Source of the DNA: an uncultured Porphyromonadaceae bacterium
GTDB lineage: Bacteria > Bacteroidota > Bacteroidia > Bacteroidales > Muribaculaceae
Reading direction: 5' to 3'
Assembly: GCA_947177405.1 (NCBI GenBank)
Contig: CAMWUJ010000004.1
Coordinates: forward strand, 1-64,000
DNA length: 64,000 nt
Shown here piece after piece: positions 48,209 through 59,496 of the stretch. The position numbers and the translations under genes were made by a program. Positions within the stretch are counted from its first letter, which is position 1. Every line of letters starts with the position of its first letter. The notes under the pieces are model-generated. The model did not search any database and was not told the origin of the DNA. It saw only the letters and a list, made by a program, of their open reading frames with translations.

Positions 48209-48272
48209 TAAGAGCGCGTTCTTTAAAAATCGCTGCCATTATGGCCTCAAAAGTTTAAAGAACCCGCTCTTA
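48209..48272. repeat. short inverted repeat, possible terminator
   Basis: taagagcgcgttctttaaa / tttaaagaacccgctctta (18/19). Confidence 0.7.
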
Positions 48273-48341
48273 TGTAATGGGATAATCCCTTTTGATCCCT
48301 TCCGGATGAAAAAAACAAATTCGGTTAGGTTTTCATAATTA

Positions 48342-48389
48342 TATTTTGTAATTTTAAATTTAGTATACTAAATTTAAAATTACAAAATA
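48342..48389. promoter_or_regulatory. 48-bp perfect palindrome directly upstream of the 48396 start
   Basis: tattttgtaattttaaatttagta|tactaaatttaaaattacaaaata. Confidence 0.85.
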
Positions 48390-48395
48390 AGTTTG

Positions 48396-50108
48396 ATGAA
48401 AAAGATATTTTACGTTCTGACATTATTTGCTACAGTTTTTGCAGTCGCACCGAGTTCGGCATACGCATTTGGCAGCCAACGCCTCGTGGTTGATACCACA
48501 GCAGCCATGAATATTATCGACAGGAAAATTAATGATTTGAATGTCAAGCCAAAGGAAAGAATTAATTATCTGGAAGATAAAATTCTTGGACTTGAAAAGC
48601 AACTTAAAGATAATGGTCAGGAATTGGCATACCTGAACGAAATTCATCATAATCTCTCTCCCTTAGTACCCAAAATCAAAAACGCTGAAGTCCGCGATCA
48701 ATTAGTTCAGTTTCTTGAGTCCTCATTTCAACAAATTCCCCAAGACTCTATCTTCGCCTACTCCAAACCTAAAGATCTTCAAAAGGCACAAAATTCAAAA
48801 GATCGCATTGCCGAACTTCAAAAGTTGAAAGAAAAAACCACAGAGAAGATCATAAAGAGTGCTAAAAAAGGGGATTTTTCTTCCGGCTATGTTATTGGAT
48901 GCTTAAATTATTTCCTGAATAAGGCGAATAATAATAAGAAAATCCTTAATTCTGACCTGACAAAAGCTAAGTCTGAGCTTGAATCAGAGCAGACAAGGAT
49001 CATTGCCAAGCCTGCATTTTTCACGGCTGCCCTTTGGCTGGAGCTGATGGGAGAAAATACTGATGTGCCCACCAAAAAAATAACTGATACAAGGTTCGAC
49101 TCTGATCCCGAATTGCAATCATTAGATGACCTTATAAAAAAATATTATGCCCCCGTAATGGGCAGGAAAGATTTTTTTATGGATTATAAAGATTGGTATT
49201 CTGCTTCCGGGCAAAGGAATGAATGGGAGGAAACTCCCCTAATTTTAGAAGGTAAATTCGATGGACTAATAAAGGACCGATTATTTTTATTTCCTGCCAA
49301 TCTCAGGGTACAGAATTATATTCAAAACAAAAATGGAGAACGCGATAGTTGGGGAGGAGATATACCTGTATATGACAAAGTATTAGTTATAAGTGAAAAC
49401 GGTACCGTTCCGCCATTCGAATATTCTCTGGGTTTCCAGGCTTGTAACAGACCGTTTTCTTTTAAGACAGTAAATACCTATTGGGATGAGTCCGGTAAAA
49501 AGAGAGACGGTGTTTCGATATTAACTACATATCCGGAAAGCTCCGATGGAATCAAGCTGATGATGTATAATGATGGGAATACATGGAAAACCGTGTTACC
49601 TGATGATGCAGAATTCCTCTCTTATGACGAAGCCATAGATAGAATTACTAAACAAGGACATACACCACAGATATTGAAACTGACGGAATTCGAACCCGTA
49701 ATTTTTTCATTTCTTGTTGTCACAAATAAAATGATCGGACATACAGATAAAAATAATCCTGACTCAACAGTAATTCTTAAATACAAAAACTCAGATGACA
49801 CTTCCGAGAGATCGGAAGGATATTGCCAAATTGATATTCCGGGATTCTCTAAAATTTATACTGACAAATTTTCCGGCAGGGAATATTCGGGACAGGTTAT
49901 AGTAGCCGAAGGAACAGACAGGAATGGTAAAAAGAAAAAATACATTTATCGTCCCTATATAGAGGAAATACCGGAAGGATTCACACTTAATGGCAGAGAG
50001 ATCTCTTTCTCCCAACTTATTGATCAAGTAGCGGAAGGAACCTTCAATAATAATACCGGCAAGTGGGAAATAGAGGAAATAGAACCCGACCCTTATGGTG
50101 ACGTATAA
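48396..50108 (+). CDS. secreted hypothetical protein
   Basis: Signal peptide MKKIFYVLTLFATVFAVAPSSAYA; ATG 48396 preferred over TTG 48393; no family recognised. Confidence 0.75.
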   Translation: MKKIFYVLTLFATVFAVAPSSAYAFGSQRLVVDTTAAMNIIDRKINDLNVKPKERINYLEDKILGLEKQLKDNGQELAYLNEIHHNLSPLVPKIKNAEVRDQLVQFLESSFQQIPQDSIFAYSKPKDLQKAQNSKDRIAELQKLKEKTTEKIIKSAKKGDFSSGYVIGCLNYFLNKANNNKKILNSDLTKAKSELESEQTRIIAKPAFFTAALWLELMGENTDVPTKKITDTRFDSDPELQSLDDLIKKYYAPVMGRKDFFMDYKDWYSASGQRNEWEETPLILEGKFDGLIKDRLFLFPANLRVQNYIQNKNGERDSWGGDIPVYDKVLVISENGTVPPFEYSLGFQACNRPFSFKTVNTYWDESGKKRDGVSILTTYPESSDGIKLMMYNDGNTWKTVLPDDAEFLSYDEAIDRITKQGHTPQILKLTEFEPVIFSFLVVTNKMIGHTDKNNPDSTVILKYKNSDDTSERSEGYCQIDIPGFSKIYTDKFSGREYSGQVIVAEGTDRNGKKKKYIYRPYIEEIPEGFTLNGREISFSQLIDQVAEGTFNNNTGKWEIEEIEPDPYGDV

Positions 50109-50235
50109 AATTACCTAATAAATCCCTTCAACCCGTTATTTAAAAATGAGGAAGATTCTGATTTAACTCAGACTCTTCCTCATTTAATTTCCACGGGTTA
50201 TTTATACGAATGTATTACAACATTGAGGAAATCAA

Positions 50236-50994
50236 TTATTTCATTCCTCCTCCACTCTCGGGTCTCCCTTTTGTGGACCGATAATCATCTTTAGGGATAT
50301 CATCGGCTTCAGGCTCCTTCAATTCCACTCCGGCGGGAAGACGAAAAGAGAGAAGTTTAATTTTTTTTCCACGAGAGAGCCATTGCTGTTCGTAATAGGT
50401 CTTTATCGAAGTCACGGGATCGGCAAGGCCTTTGCCATACAGATCATCTGTATTCATCAGCACCTCAAATCCATTCAGATCCACAAGACGTCGGGTATAT
50501 TCATAGAGGAATGGTGAGTCAGTCTTAAGATTCACTATGCCGTTATCTTTCAGAATCTCGCGATATAGATTGAGGAATCGGGTGGATGTGAGACGCTTCC
50601 TCACTTTCTGCATCTGGGGATCAGGAAAAGTGATCCAAATCTCTTCCACCTCTCCGGGACCAAAGAAAGAGCAGATATTTTCAATCTCGGCACGCAGGAA
50701 TTTTGCATTGGTGATACCGGTCTCCTCCACCTCCTTGGCACCGCTCCACATACGGGCACCCTTGATATCGATACCCACAAAATTATGTGCAGGGTCGCTT
50801 TTAGCGAGACCCACCGTATATTCCCCCTTTCCGCAACCTAATTCCACTACAATTGGATGCGATTCCTTGTATAATTCCTCATTCCATTTCCCCTTATTAG
50901 GGAATCCCATTTTCAAAAGTTCTTCACGTGGATATTCAAGCGCACACGCAAAGTGCTTCATATCTGCAAACTTTTTCAGCTTGTTCTTTCCCAT
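50236..50994 (-). CDS. trmB: tRNA (guanine-N7-)-methyltransferase
   Basis: VVELGCGKGEYTVGLA; FVGIDIKGARMWSGAK; IWITFPDPQMQKVRKRLTSTRFL. Confidence 0.94.
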   Translation of the reverse strand: MGKNKLKKFADMKHFACALEYPREELLKMGFPNKGKWNEELYKESHPIVVELGCGKGEYTVGLAKSDPAHNFVGIDIKGARMWSGAKEVEETGITNAKFLRAEIENICSFFGPGEVEEIWITFPDPQMQKVRKRLTSTRFLNLYREILKDNGIVNLKTDSPFLYEYTRRLVDLNGFEVLMNTDDLYGKGLADPVTSIKTYYEQQWLSRGKKIKLLSFRLPAGVELKEPEADDIPKDDYRSTKGRPESGGGMK

Positions 50995-50999
50995 CGACT

Positions 51000-52325
51000 C
51001 TACTTAATTAGTTTCACGATTTTTGTAACATTCCCCGCTTCTACCTTGACAATAATTGGATTCTCCCCATCCGGACAAGGGATTGAAATCACATATGCGT
51101 CTCCTCCTGCACTCTTTAATAACCGACCGTCAAGCGAATATATCCATACCCCAGAAATAACGTTTCCAGAACGAATCACTATCATGTTATCTGCGAGCCC
51201 GACAGCTATATCCTCATCATCGGACATCTCTATGGAGATGACACCGGATGGTTCCTCCGAGATATTGAACTGCCCCCATACCGGATGCGCCTCCCAGACT
51301 GCACGACTTCCGTTAGCCACATAGAGAATTATGTCAGAGGTAATATCTCCTTTAAAGGCATTGGATTCTGTTTCCGGAATGTCATCACACCCGGATATAT
51401 CCACTTTCTTCAGTTCCGGCATATCGCTGAATGAGTAGTTTCCAATATATTTTACATTCGGTGTAATTCCTATTACCTCCGCATTTGTGTGGGCATAGGC
51501 TCCCTCCCCCACTTGCGGGGTATTGACATAGAGCGTCTTGCTTCCGGCAGAGGAGTACATATACAAGTCAGGGGTATTCTCCATATTCACAGGGGAATCC
51601 TGAAAACTATCAGCCCTATAAAATATACCCTCCCCCATCTTGCAGTCTGCACCTAAAACGACGGTAGTGAGCCGGGGAGTGAATGCAAAGGCATATTCTC
51701 CCAATTTCTGACATCCGGGAAGACTCACGTTTACTACTCCTGAATTTTCAAAAGCGTGACCACCCACGCTTGTAATTCCGTGGGGAAGTTTTATATATTC
51801 AAGATTTGTGCATCCGGAAAAGGAGTAATCGGGGAGGAATGTCAATGAGGATTCACCCATATCCACACTTCTAAGATTTCGACAGTCGCGAAACACAGCT
51901 TCTCCCAATTCCCGCAAGGCAGGGACCTTAAGATCCTCAATAGCAGAGGAGGCGAATGCTCCATTTCCAATCTTGCAAACGGAAAAAGGAAGTATAACAT
52001 TCTTAACTTCTTTACCGAGGAGCATATATGAAGGGATTTCCCCATCCTCAAATTCCCATTGTCCGAACCAGTCTGTTTTTCCTGAAGGACCACCCTTTAA
52101 TGCGAGATCCGACATATCCAAAGTCGTGATTCCGGAAGGCAAATTTCGGAGCGCTGTCAGGTCGGCCACATTTGCCGTCCCCTTCAGCGATAATACTTCA
52201 TCTCCCGAAGCCGGCTGCATAGAGACTATCTCACGACCCAGACTGCCCGGAGTAAGAGTTATCTCACGAGCCATACAGGGAAGAACCGTCAGGATTGCAA
52301 ATATAGATATTAAAGGTATCTTCAT
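51000..52325 (-). CDS. BspA-like leucine-rich repeat surface protein with T9SS-like C-terminus
   Basis: Signal peptide; repeats such as IGNGAFASSAIEDLKVPALRELGEAVFRDCRNLRSV; C-terminal VWIYSLDGRLLKS...IVKVEAGNVTKIVKLIK. Confidence 0.88.
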   Translation of the reverse strand: MKIPLISIFAILTVLPCMAREITLTPGSLGREIVSMQPASGDEVLSLKGTANVADLTALRNLPSGITTLDMSDLALKGGPSGKTDWFGQWEFEDGEIPSYMLLGKEVKNVILPFSVCKIGNGAFASSAIEDLKVPALRELGEAVFRDCRNLRSVDMGESSLTFLPDYSFSGCTNLEYIKLPHGITSVGGHAFENSGVVNVSLPGCQKLGEYAFAFTPRLTTVVLGADCKMGEGIFYRADSFQDSPVNMENTPDLYMYSSAGSKTLYVNTPQVGEGAYAHTNAEVIGITPNVKYIGNYSFSDMPELKKVDISGCDDIPETESNAFKGDITSDIILYVANGSRAVWEAHPVWGQFNISEEPSGVISIEMSDDEDIAVGLADNMIVIRSGNVISGVWIYSLDGRLLKSAGGDAYVISIPCPDGENPIIVKVEAGNVTKIVKLIK

Positions 52326-52333
52326 CAGTACAC

Positions 52334-54796
52334 TTAGTTTACGACCAATATTTTGGCCACAGTCGAAAAACCGGATCCCTCCTCACTCCCGGAAGCGAGC
52401 ACATAATACACTCCGCTTCTCACTCGCTTGTTATGGAGGTTGGTCACATCCCAGCGTGTCTCGCCCTGAGAAGCAAGACCAAGTTCCTTTATGAGATTCC
52501 CGGCACTGTCCATAATCTTCACTAAGGCATTATCTTCCAACCCCTCTATAGATACGTATCCATAGAAATCAGGCCGCACGGGATTGGGATACACTACAGC
52601 TGTCTGGTCGTCATCGCTCTCAACGGATGAGGAGGAAAGATAAAGCTCCGCCAGACCCGAGTCGGTGGAAATCATCATGGAGTTGTTAGCCGGATTATAA
52701 CAAAGTGCGTAAATCATGTTATTTGGCAAAAGAGAATTGTCGGAAGTATATACTTTCACAATCTCATTGCCGGAAGGGGTGGTGCATATAACGCCTCCAC
52801 CGTTGGTGCCAAACCATTTTCTACCCTGGCCGTCGGCTGTAATTACATTCACCTGCACCCCGTCGAGAAGATAATCAGCGAAATTGGTGCCGTCGTTACG
52901 GGCCACTTTCACACGAGTCACCTTGTTGTTGGTAGTACCGGACAGAGTGGAAGGATTGAAATAAAATACTCCGGTATTGGTGCCGACCCATACATTGCCA
53001 TTGGTCGGATCCTCATATACCGTGGTATAATTTTGAAAATCAATTGACGATCCATCCTGATCATAAAGAGTTTCCGAAAATTTACACATCTTGTCATCAT
53101 CAGGATTATCAAGAGTACCATTATGGTCGTACACTGCGAAATTATTCTTATTCACCTGAATGAACGCTACAATCTTGTTCTTATTGGCCTTATGTATCAG
53201 AGGACGGATAGCAGTGGCTATCGTATATGAAAAATCCTTCAACACAATTTTTTTCATTTCCTGATAGTTTGCCGCAGATGTAGTGGCTTGTCGGGCTTGC
53301 GGAGTCCAATACCATAGTTCAGACCTTTTATCATTAAGGTTACAATAAAGCGACCACAAGTTTCCGTCATTGTCGAAGAACGGCTCACCGAAAGGGGTAT
53401 ATTCCGGAACCGACAGCAACGGCTCTACAATACCTACAAAACCGGCCTTCCCCATATATGGGTCGGTGGTGCGGCTAAGCCGCAATGATTTGGAAGGATC
53501 ATTGAGATTGAGACGCAGAATACCATCTTTCACGGATCCGCAATACAACATATCCGGATCCCGGGGATCGATAGCTACACCATTGGGGTGTCCCACTGAA
53601 AAGACGGCGCTCTCCGGAGCTCTCAGAGTAGCCGACAAGGATGTCCATTCCGAATCCTTCAGGCCACTGAGATAGTCGGGCATCACGGGATCAATATTAT
53701 TAAAAAGGAAATTAATACCATGATTCCTTACCAACATCCCGTATTTCGGGCTATAAGTCATTGAAGTGGCCTTATAACAATTTGCCGCATTGGGGAGGAT
53801 AGTTTCGGAGGTGATTTTCCAGTCCCGGTTATCCGGTTCGCCCTGCAACTTCACCAGCCCCTCAGCTCCACGGTCAAGCCAAAAGTTACGTCCATCGATA
53901 CCCGACATGTGTTTCCAATGTGACTCGACGGGTTTTATATAATAACTATCTTTTTCATCGCCGTATATCCATATCTCACCCGGAGTATTTACGATCACTC
54001 CGTTCTTGGTAGGCTCCACATCAGTGATATATGTCTGCACCAACGGCTTGATCCCATTCTCCGGGTCATCCTTGGCGATATATGACAATGATGCGTCAAT
54101 GCCGCTTCCGGCCTGTATATAAAGACGGTTGCCGGTATTTATGAATCTGGTCACATTGTCCAGATTCCCTACCGGGATGATTGGTGACCCGTTCGTTTTA
54201 TCGGTGACAAAGAGCCCGTCTTTGGTACCGATAAAAATCTTTCCGTTGAATGATGCAACTGCATCTCCCCCACCGTCAAAACTGCGGGATGTGGCAATTT
54301 CTCCCTTCTTGGTATTCACCGACACATATCCGAAATTGGTGGCAAGCCATGCCTCATTATTGTCAGAGTCAATGGTGATGGAATTCACGCCCTTTACATA
54401 TCCGTCGGTCATCTTGAATCCAGGGATATTCACTGCTTTTCCATCGTCATAAATCATATCGATATTGCCGTCGGTATATGTCACCATCAGGAACCGATTC
54501 TTGAAATCATATTCCGCAGTGGCAACTTCAGGGCTTGAAAGAAGATTCTGTATGTTCAGAGGGTTCGTTTCCTTCTCCTCCTTATCGTATCTGAAGAGGG
54601 AGTTGGTGATCATAGAGTATTCAGGAGCCCAGTCCATATAAAGCTGATTGCGGCCCAGCACATAGGTATATTTCGGAGTATCGATGATCCGCACAAGATA
54701 ATCGGCAAATGTAGGATGGATACGCCATTGATCGGCATATACCCTTCCGCATAGAAGGCATATCATCCCCATAATAACAAAAAATATTTTCTTCAT
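52334..54796 (-). CDS. porZ: PorZ-like T9SS-associated beta-propeller protein
   Basis: Signal peptide; WRIHPTFADYLVRIIDTPKYTYVLGRNQLY; propeller repeats; C-terminal VVYPNPVRPDFYGYVSIEGL...SGVYYVLASG. Confidence 0.7.
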   Translation of the reverse strand: MKKIFFVIMGMICLLCGRVYADQWRIHPTFADYLVRIIDTPKYTYVLGRNQLYMDWAPEYSMITNSLFRYDKEEKETNPLNIQNLLSSPEVATAEYDFKNRFLMVTYTDGNIDMIYDDGKAVNIPGFKMTDGYVKGVNSITIDSDNNEAWLATNFGYVSVNTKKGEIATSRSFDGGGDAVASFNGKIFIGTKDGLFVTDKTNGSPIIPVGNLDNVTRFINTGNRLYIQAGSGIDASLSYIAKDDPENGIKPLVQTYITDVEPTKNGVIVNTPGEIWIYGDEKDSYYIKPVESHWKHMSGIDGRNFWLDRGAEGLVKLQGEPDNRDWKITSETILPNAANCYKATSMTYSPKYGMLVRNHGINFLFNNIDPVMPDYLSGLKDSEWTSLSATLRAPESAVFSVGHPNGVAIDPRDPDMLYCGSVKDGILRLNLNDPSKSLRLSRTTDPYMGKAGFVGIVEPLLSVPEYTPFGEPFFDNDGNLWSLYCNLNDKRSELWYWTPQARQATTSAANYQEMKKIVLKDFSYTIATAIRPLIHKANKNKIVAFIQVNKNNFAVYDHNGTLDNPDDDKMCKFSETLYDQDGSSIDFQNYTTVYEDPTNGNVWVGTNTGVFYFNPSTLSGTTNNKVTRVKVARNDGTNFADYLLDGVQVNVITADGQGRKWFGTNGGGVICTTPSGNEIVKVYTSDNSLLPNNMIYALCYNPANNSMMISTDSGLAELYLSSSSVESDDDQTAVVYPNPVRPDFYGYVSIEGLEDNALVKIMDSAGNLIKELGLASQGETRWDVTNLHNKRVRSGVYYVLASGSEEGSGFSTVAKILVVN

Positions 54797-54806
54797 CTAT
54801 CCTATC

Positions 54807-55403
54807 TTAATAATTTTCAAGAAATTCAGCAAGCTTTCTCATCGCGCGCCCACGGTGAGAGATGGAATTTTTCTCCTCAGCGCCCATTTCCGCGAAACGC
54901 AATCCGCTTTCATCGGCAATAAAAACCGGATCGTATCCGAATCCGTTTTTCCCTGCCGGCTCGGTAGCTATCTTTCCATCCACACGTCCCTCAAAAGTAT
55001 ATTCCCTACCATCGATCACCAAAGCCACGACTGTAGAGAAGTGTGCTTCGCGCCGGGTCTCTCCCTCCAGCTCTGCAAGAAGCTTCTTCATGTTGGCTTC
55101 GGAATCATGACCTTCGCCTCCGGCATATCGAGCCGACATCACACCGGGAGCTCCTCCGAGTGCATCGACCATAAGACCGGTATCGTCAGCGAAGCAATCA
55201 TAGCCATAACGGTCTCGTATCCAACGCGCCTTTATCAGAGCGTTCCCCTCAAGGGTACCAGCTGTCTCGGGGATATCGTCATGACAATCTATATCAGCTA
55301 AGGAGAGTAGTTCGAAGCGGCCTGCCAATATCGCCTTTGCCTCTTCAAGTTTATGCGGGTTGTTGGTAGCGAATACCAACCTCTTTATTCTATTTTCCAT
55401 CAT
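54807..55403 (-). CDS. rdgB: non-canonical purine NTP diphosphatase (RdgB/HAM1)
   Basis: [60 protein letters not shown]. Confidence 0.95.
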   Translation of the reverse strand: MMENRIKRLVFATNNPHKLEEAKAILAGRFELLSLADIDCHDDIPETAGTLEGNALIKARWIRDRYGYDCFADDTGLMVDALGGAPGVMSARYAGGEGHDSEANMKKLLAELEGETRREAHFSTVVALVIDGREYTFEGRVDGKIATEPAGKNGFGYDPVFIADESGLRFAEMGAEEKNSISHRGRAMRKLAEFLENY

Positions 55404-55495
55404 AGAATTAACGAGAAACCCACTCCAATATTATACATATAAGAGCCGAATGATCCGGCGGCCAACCCATCATCCGGTCTTTCTATTCCTATCTT
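55400..55495 (-). pseudogene. possible C-terminal relic of an outer-membrane beta-barrel protein
   Basis: Reverse-strand frame [31 protein letters not shown]; preceded by an in-frame stop, no start. Confidence 0.3.
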
Positions 55496-56552
55496 TTAGA
55501 GATTGTCCCAACAGGAAGGCACTCCAGCGGCTGAACCGATTGTCGGGATGTCGGCACATCCATTTATAGAATAACCAGGGCACATAGATTCCAAGCGTGA
55601 ACGACAACAAGGAATATATCCACCAGGGCATATCGGTGAAATGATGGAGCACCTGCTGACAGGCCACATTAAAATACCACGACAGCAGGAAGATGATATA
55701 ATTGGCTCCCTGAAGATGCTTCAATACCGTGATATTCCTGTCCTCCAATATTTTTGCGAGACTGATCATCATCATTATACCGAAAATAGAACAACAGAAT
55801 ACAGTATCTCCATATTTATCGGAAACGAAAAAGAACGTTATCCATAATACCACGAAGCTTATGAAAACCAAAGGATTCTCCCATGACACCACACGGTCTA
55901 TCCTGTTCTGCCACGTGCTATATACACATCCGAATATGAAATAGATGCCTAATCTTACAGTATCCCTTATTGAAAAGAAGTCTGGCCAGGTCACTGGAAT
56001 CAGATTAAGAAGGATTATCCCGGCACAAATCACGCCATAAAACACTTCCGGTTTGATTCCCGCTTTTCTGCATACACTAAGGATGGCATATATAACCACA
56101 AGAAGCGTGAACGACGACTGAATAAACCAGAAATAGGCCATACCATGTTCACCGGGGTCAATCAGAGACTCCCATAAACCGGTCCAGCTGAGCTCCACCA
56201 CATCATCAGCCAGACCCGACATCAGGGCACGAGGCACAAATGTGATAATCGTAAGAACCAGATAGGGTACCATCAGACGTTTCACTTTACCCATCGCAAA
56301 ACTCCCCCATCCTATGCTTTTGCGAGAGGTGGTGAAGGCCATCAGAAAGCCGGAGACAAACATGAAGAGAGGCATACGCACCGTGAAAAGCATACGATAC
56401 CACAACATTCCTTTCCCCTCATCTCCTCCCGGATATTCATGGAAGGAATGACCCATCACCACCAGAATGATTCCTATGATCTGGAGATAGGCTATAAAAA
56501 GAAAAAATTTACGCTCCTTTTTCAATGATTCCTCGCTCATCTTTGCGTTCAA
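55470..56552 (-). CDS. acyltransferase family 3 membrane protein
   Basis: ILVVMGHSFHEYPGG; FTVRMPLFMFVSGFLMAF; multiple TM segments. Confidence 0.9.
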   Translation of the reverse strand: MNAKMSEESLKKERKFFLFIAYLQIIGIILVVMGHSFHEYPGGDEGKGMLWYRMLFTVRMPLFMFVSGFLMAFTTSRKSIGWGSFAMGKVKRLMVPYLVLTIITFVPRALMSGLADDVVELSWTGLWESLIDPGEHGMAYFWFIQSSFTLLVVIYAILSVCRKAGIKPEVFYGVICAGIILLNLIPVTWPDFFSIRDTVRLGIYFIFGCVYSTWQNRIDRVVSWENPLVFISFVVLWITFFFVSDKYGDTVFCCSIFGIMMMISLAKILEDRNITVLKHLQGANYIIFLLSWYFNVACQQVLHHFTDMPWWIYSLLSFTLGIYVPWLFYKWMCRHPDNRFSRWSAFLLGQSLKDRNRKTG

Positions 56553-56623
56553 GTGAAAATAAAGATATGGACAACCTCAAAAAGATCAAGGTTGTCCATT
56601 TATCAGGTTCTATCCTACTGTCA

Positions 56624-59386
56624 TCACACCACGATATTCACAATCTTGCCCGGCACCACGATAACCTTTCTCGGAGTCTTTCCGGCCAGCCACTTCTCAG
56701 TATTCGAATCGGAGAGTGCGGTTTTCTCCACATCATCTTTGGAGGTACCGGCGGGCACTTCTATCATGAAGCGTGTCTTTCCATTGAAGCTTACAGGATA
56801 TTTGATGCTATCCTCCACCAATGCAGCCGGGTCATAGACAGGCCATGCGGCATCGGCCACACTTCCCACTTCTCCAAGACGGTGCCAGAATTCCTCCGCG
56901 ATATGGGGTGCGAAGGGGGCTATGAGACGAGTGATAATCTCCATCGCCTCTTTATTGGTGGATTTAAGCGCGGTCAGCTCATTGACAGCAATCATGAAAG
57001 CTGCCACAGAGGTATTGAACGAGAAGTTTTCTATATCCTCGGTAATCTTCTTTATCAGCTTATGCACGGCTTTCTTCTCCTCGCGGGTCATCTCCTTGGC
57101 CGGTTCTTTCTCGGCTTTCTCGAATAGACCCCAGAGCTTCTTGAGGAAACGATTCACACCGTCTATACCGTTGGTATCCCATGGTTTGGACTGCTCCACC
57201 GGACCGAGGAACATCTCATAGAGACGAAGTGTGTCGGCACCGTATCGATCCACTATATCATCCGGATTCACTACGTTGAACATCGATTTCGACATCTTCT
57301 CAACCGCGTAGCCGCATATATATTTTCCATCCTCAAGGATAAACTCCGCGTCCGCGTATTCGGGGCGCCAATTGCGGAAAGCATCGGTATCAAGCACATC
57401 GTTGCTCACGATATTCACATCCACTCGTATCGGAGTCGTGTCGTATTCCTTGCGCAGACCGTGACTCACGAATGTGTTGGTATTCTTGATGCGATACACG
57501 AAATTGGTGCGACCCTGGATCATACCCTGGTTCACCAGTTTCTTGAATGGCTCCGGTTCGCACACAAGGCCGAGGTCGAAGAGGAATTTATTCCAGAAGC
57601 GGGAATATATGAGATGGCCGGTAGCATGCTCGGCACCACCCACATAAAGGTCAACATTACGCCAATATTCATCCGCATCCTTGCTCACGAGCTCATTGTC
57701 GTTGTGAGGATCCATATAGCGGAGATAATAAGCCGATGATCCTGCAAAACCTGGCATCGTGCACACCTCGATAGGATACCCCTCGGGAGTGGTCCAGTTC
57801 TCGGCACGTCCCAAAGGAGGCTGTCCGTCTTCTGTGGGAAGATAGCTCGACACAGCCGGAAGAAGCAACGGAAGGGCACTCTCTTCCATCAGGTAGGCCA
57901 CTCCATCCTTATAATACACCGGGAAAGGCTCACCCCAATAGCGCTGACGCGAGAAGATGGCATCGCGGAGGCGATAGTTGGTCTTTACCTTTCCAAGTCC
58001 CTCCTCCTCTATGAATTTCTTAGTCTTTGCAATAGCATCTTTCACCTCCAGACCGTTGAGGTCGAGTTTCGGTCCGCAGGAATTAATCATCTTTCCCTCT
58101 TTGGCATCGAAACTCTCCTCCGATACATCGGCACCCTCAATAAGAGGCACTATGGGAAGATCGAAATGACGCGCGAATGCATAATCTCGTGAATCATGAG
58201 CCGGAACAGCCATGATGGCGCCCGTGCCGTAGCCGGCAAGCACGTAATCACTCACCCAGACCGGTATCTCCTTTCCGGTGAGGGGATTCACGGCATAGCT
58301 TCCGGTGAATACGCCCGACACTTTCTTATCAATCTGACGTTCGCGTTCAGTTTTATGCTTCACCTCCTCCAGATATTTCTCCACTGCCTCTTTCTGATCG
58401 GGAGTGGTGAGAAGCTCCACATATTTCGATTCGGGAGCCAATACCATGAATGTCACGCCAAAAATTGTGTCGGCACGAGTGGTGAAGATCTCAAGATCTA
58501 TGTCTTTTCCGGCAACCGGGAAGCGCATCTCGGCACCCTCGGAGCGTCCTATCCAGTTTCTCTGGGTCTCCTTCAGCGAGTCGCTCCATTCCACGAGCGC
58601 GAGATCATCGAGAAGGCGAGGGGCATAGGCCGAAACGCGGAGACACCATTGATTCATCAGTTTCTGCTCCACCGGGAATCCGCCACGCACACTCAATCCT
58701 TCGCTAACCTCATCGTTGGCAAGAACTGTACCAAGCTCAGCACACCAGTTCACCATCGTCTCGCCCTGGTAGGCTATGCGGTAATTCATCAGGCGATCAC
58801 GCTGATCCTTTTCGGAGAGGGAGTTCCATTCCTCGGCTGTGAATGAGAGTTCCTTTCCACAGGCGGGATTGATGCCTTCGCTACCATGATCTGAGAAATG
58901 TGCCACGAGTTTGTCGATAGGTTGAGCCTTCTTGAGATCGTTGTCATAATATGAATTAAACATCTGCATGAAAGCCCATTGCGTCCATTTGTAGAATTTA
59001 GGGTCGCAGGTGCGCACTTCACGGCTCCAGTCGAATGAGAAGCCGATCTTGTCGAGCTGATCGCGATATCGGGCGATATTGTCAACCGTGGTTTTCTCGG
59101 GATGCTGGCCTGTCTGGATAGCATATTGCTCAGCAGGAAGGCCATAGGCATCGTAGCCCATGGGATGCAACACATTGAAACCCTGCTGACGCTTATATCG
59201 GGCATAGATATCGCTGGCAATATAGCCTAAGGGATGACCTACGTGCAAACCCGCCCCTGAGGGATAGGGGAACATATCGAGGACATAGAATTTCTTTTTT
59301 TCCGGATCCTCTGTCACCTTATAGATATTGTTCTCTCGCCAGAACCGTTGCCAGCGCTTCTCTATTTCCTTATGATTATAATCCAT
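56624..59386 (-). CDS. leuS: leucyl-tRNA synthetase
   Basis: [18 protein letters not shown]; editing domain; [16 protein letters not shown]. Confidence 0.98.
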   Translation of the reverse strand: MDYNHKEIEKRWQRFWRENNIYKVTEDPEKKKFYVLDMFPYPSGAGLHVGHPLGYIASDIYARYKRQQGFNVLHPMGYDAYGLPAEQYAIQTGQHPEKTTVDNIARYRDQLDKIGFSFDWSREVRTCDPKFYKWTQWAFMQMFNSYYDNDLKKAQPIDKLVAHFSDHGSEGINPACGKELSFTAEEWNSLSEKDQRDRLMNYRIAYQGETMVNWCAELGTVLANDEVSEGLSVRGGFPVEQKLMNQWCLRVSAYAPRLLDDLALVEWSDSLKETQRNWIGRSEGAEMRFPVAGKDIDLEIFTTRADTIFGVTFMVLAPESKYVELLTTPDQKEAVEKYLEEVKHKTERERQIDKKVSGVFTGSYAVNPLTGKEIPVWVSDYVLAGYGTGAIMAVPAHDSRDYAFARHFDLPIVPLIEGADVSEESFDAKEGKMINSCGPKLDLNGLEVKDAIAKTKKFIEEEGLGKVKTNYRLRDAIFSRQRYWGEPFPVYYKDGVAYLMEESALPLLLPAVSSYLPTEDGQPPLGRAENWTTPEGYPIEVCTMPGFAGSSAYYLRYMDPHNDNELVSKDADEYWRNVDLYVGGAEHATGHLIYSRFWNKFLFDLGLVCEPEPFKKLVNQGMIQGRTNFVYRIKNTNTFVSHGLRKEYDTTPIRVDVNIVSNDVLDTDAFRNWRPEYADAEFILEDGKYICGYAVEKMSKSMFNVVNPDDIVDRYGADTLRLYEMFLGPVEQSKPWDTNGIDGVNRFLKKLWGLFEKAEKEPAKEMTREEKKAVHKLIKKITEDIENFSFNTSVAAFMIAVNELTALKSTNKEAMEIITRLIAPFAPHIAEEFWHRLGEVGSVADAAWPVYDPAALVEDSIKYPVSFNGKTRFMIEVPAGTSKDDVEKTALSDSNTEKWLAGKTPRKVIVVPGKIVNIVV

Positions 59387-59412
59387 TTTCTTATGCTTTT
59401 CTTTATTGTCGG

Positions 59413-59420
59413 CAAAGTTA
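59413..59420 (-). promoter_or_regulatory. -7 box TAACTTTG (minus)
   Basis: Reverse-strand match to TAnnTTTG, upstream of leuS. Confidence 0.5.
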
Positions 59421-59496
59421 GTGAAAAAAAGGCAAATATCAGTAATATCCTTACTGAAACTCGCCCTTTATCATGATTTCTATCTTATTTTGTATC

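Noticed and set aside
58196-58846. 216-aa + strand ORF, plus other + strand ORFs at 56-59 kb
   Set aside because: Antisense shadow ORFs within leuS.
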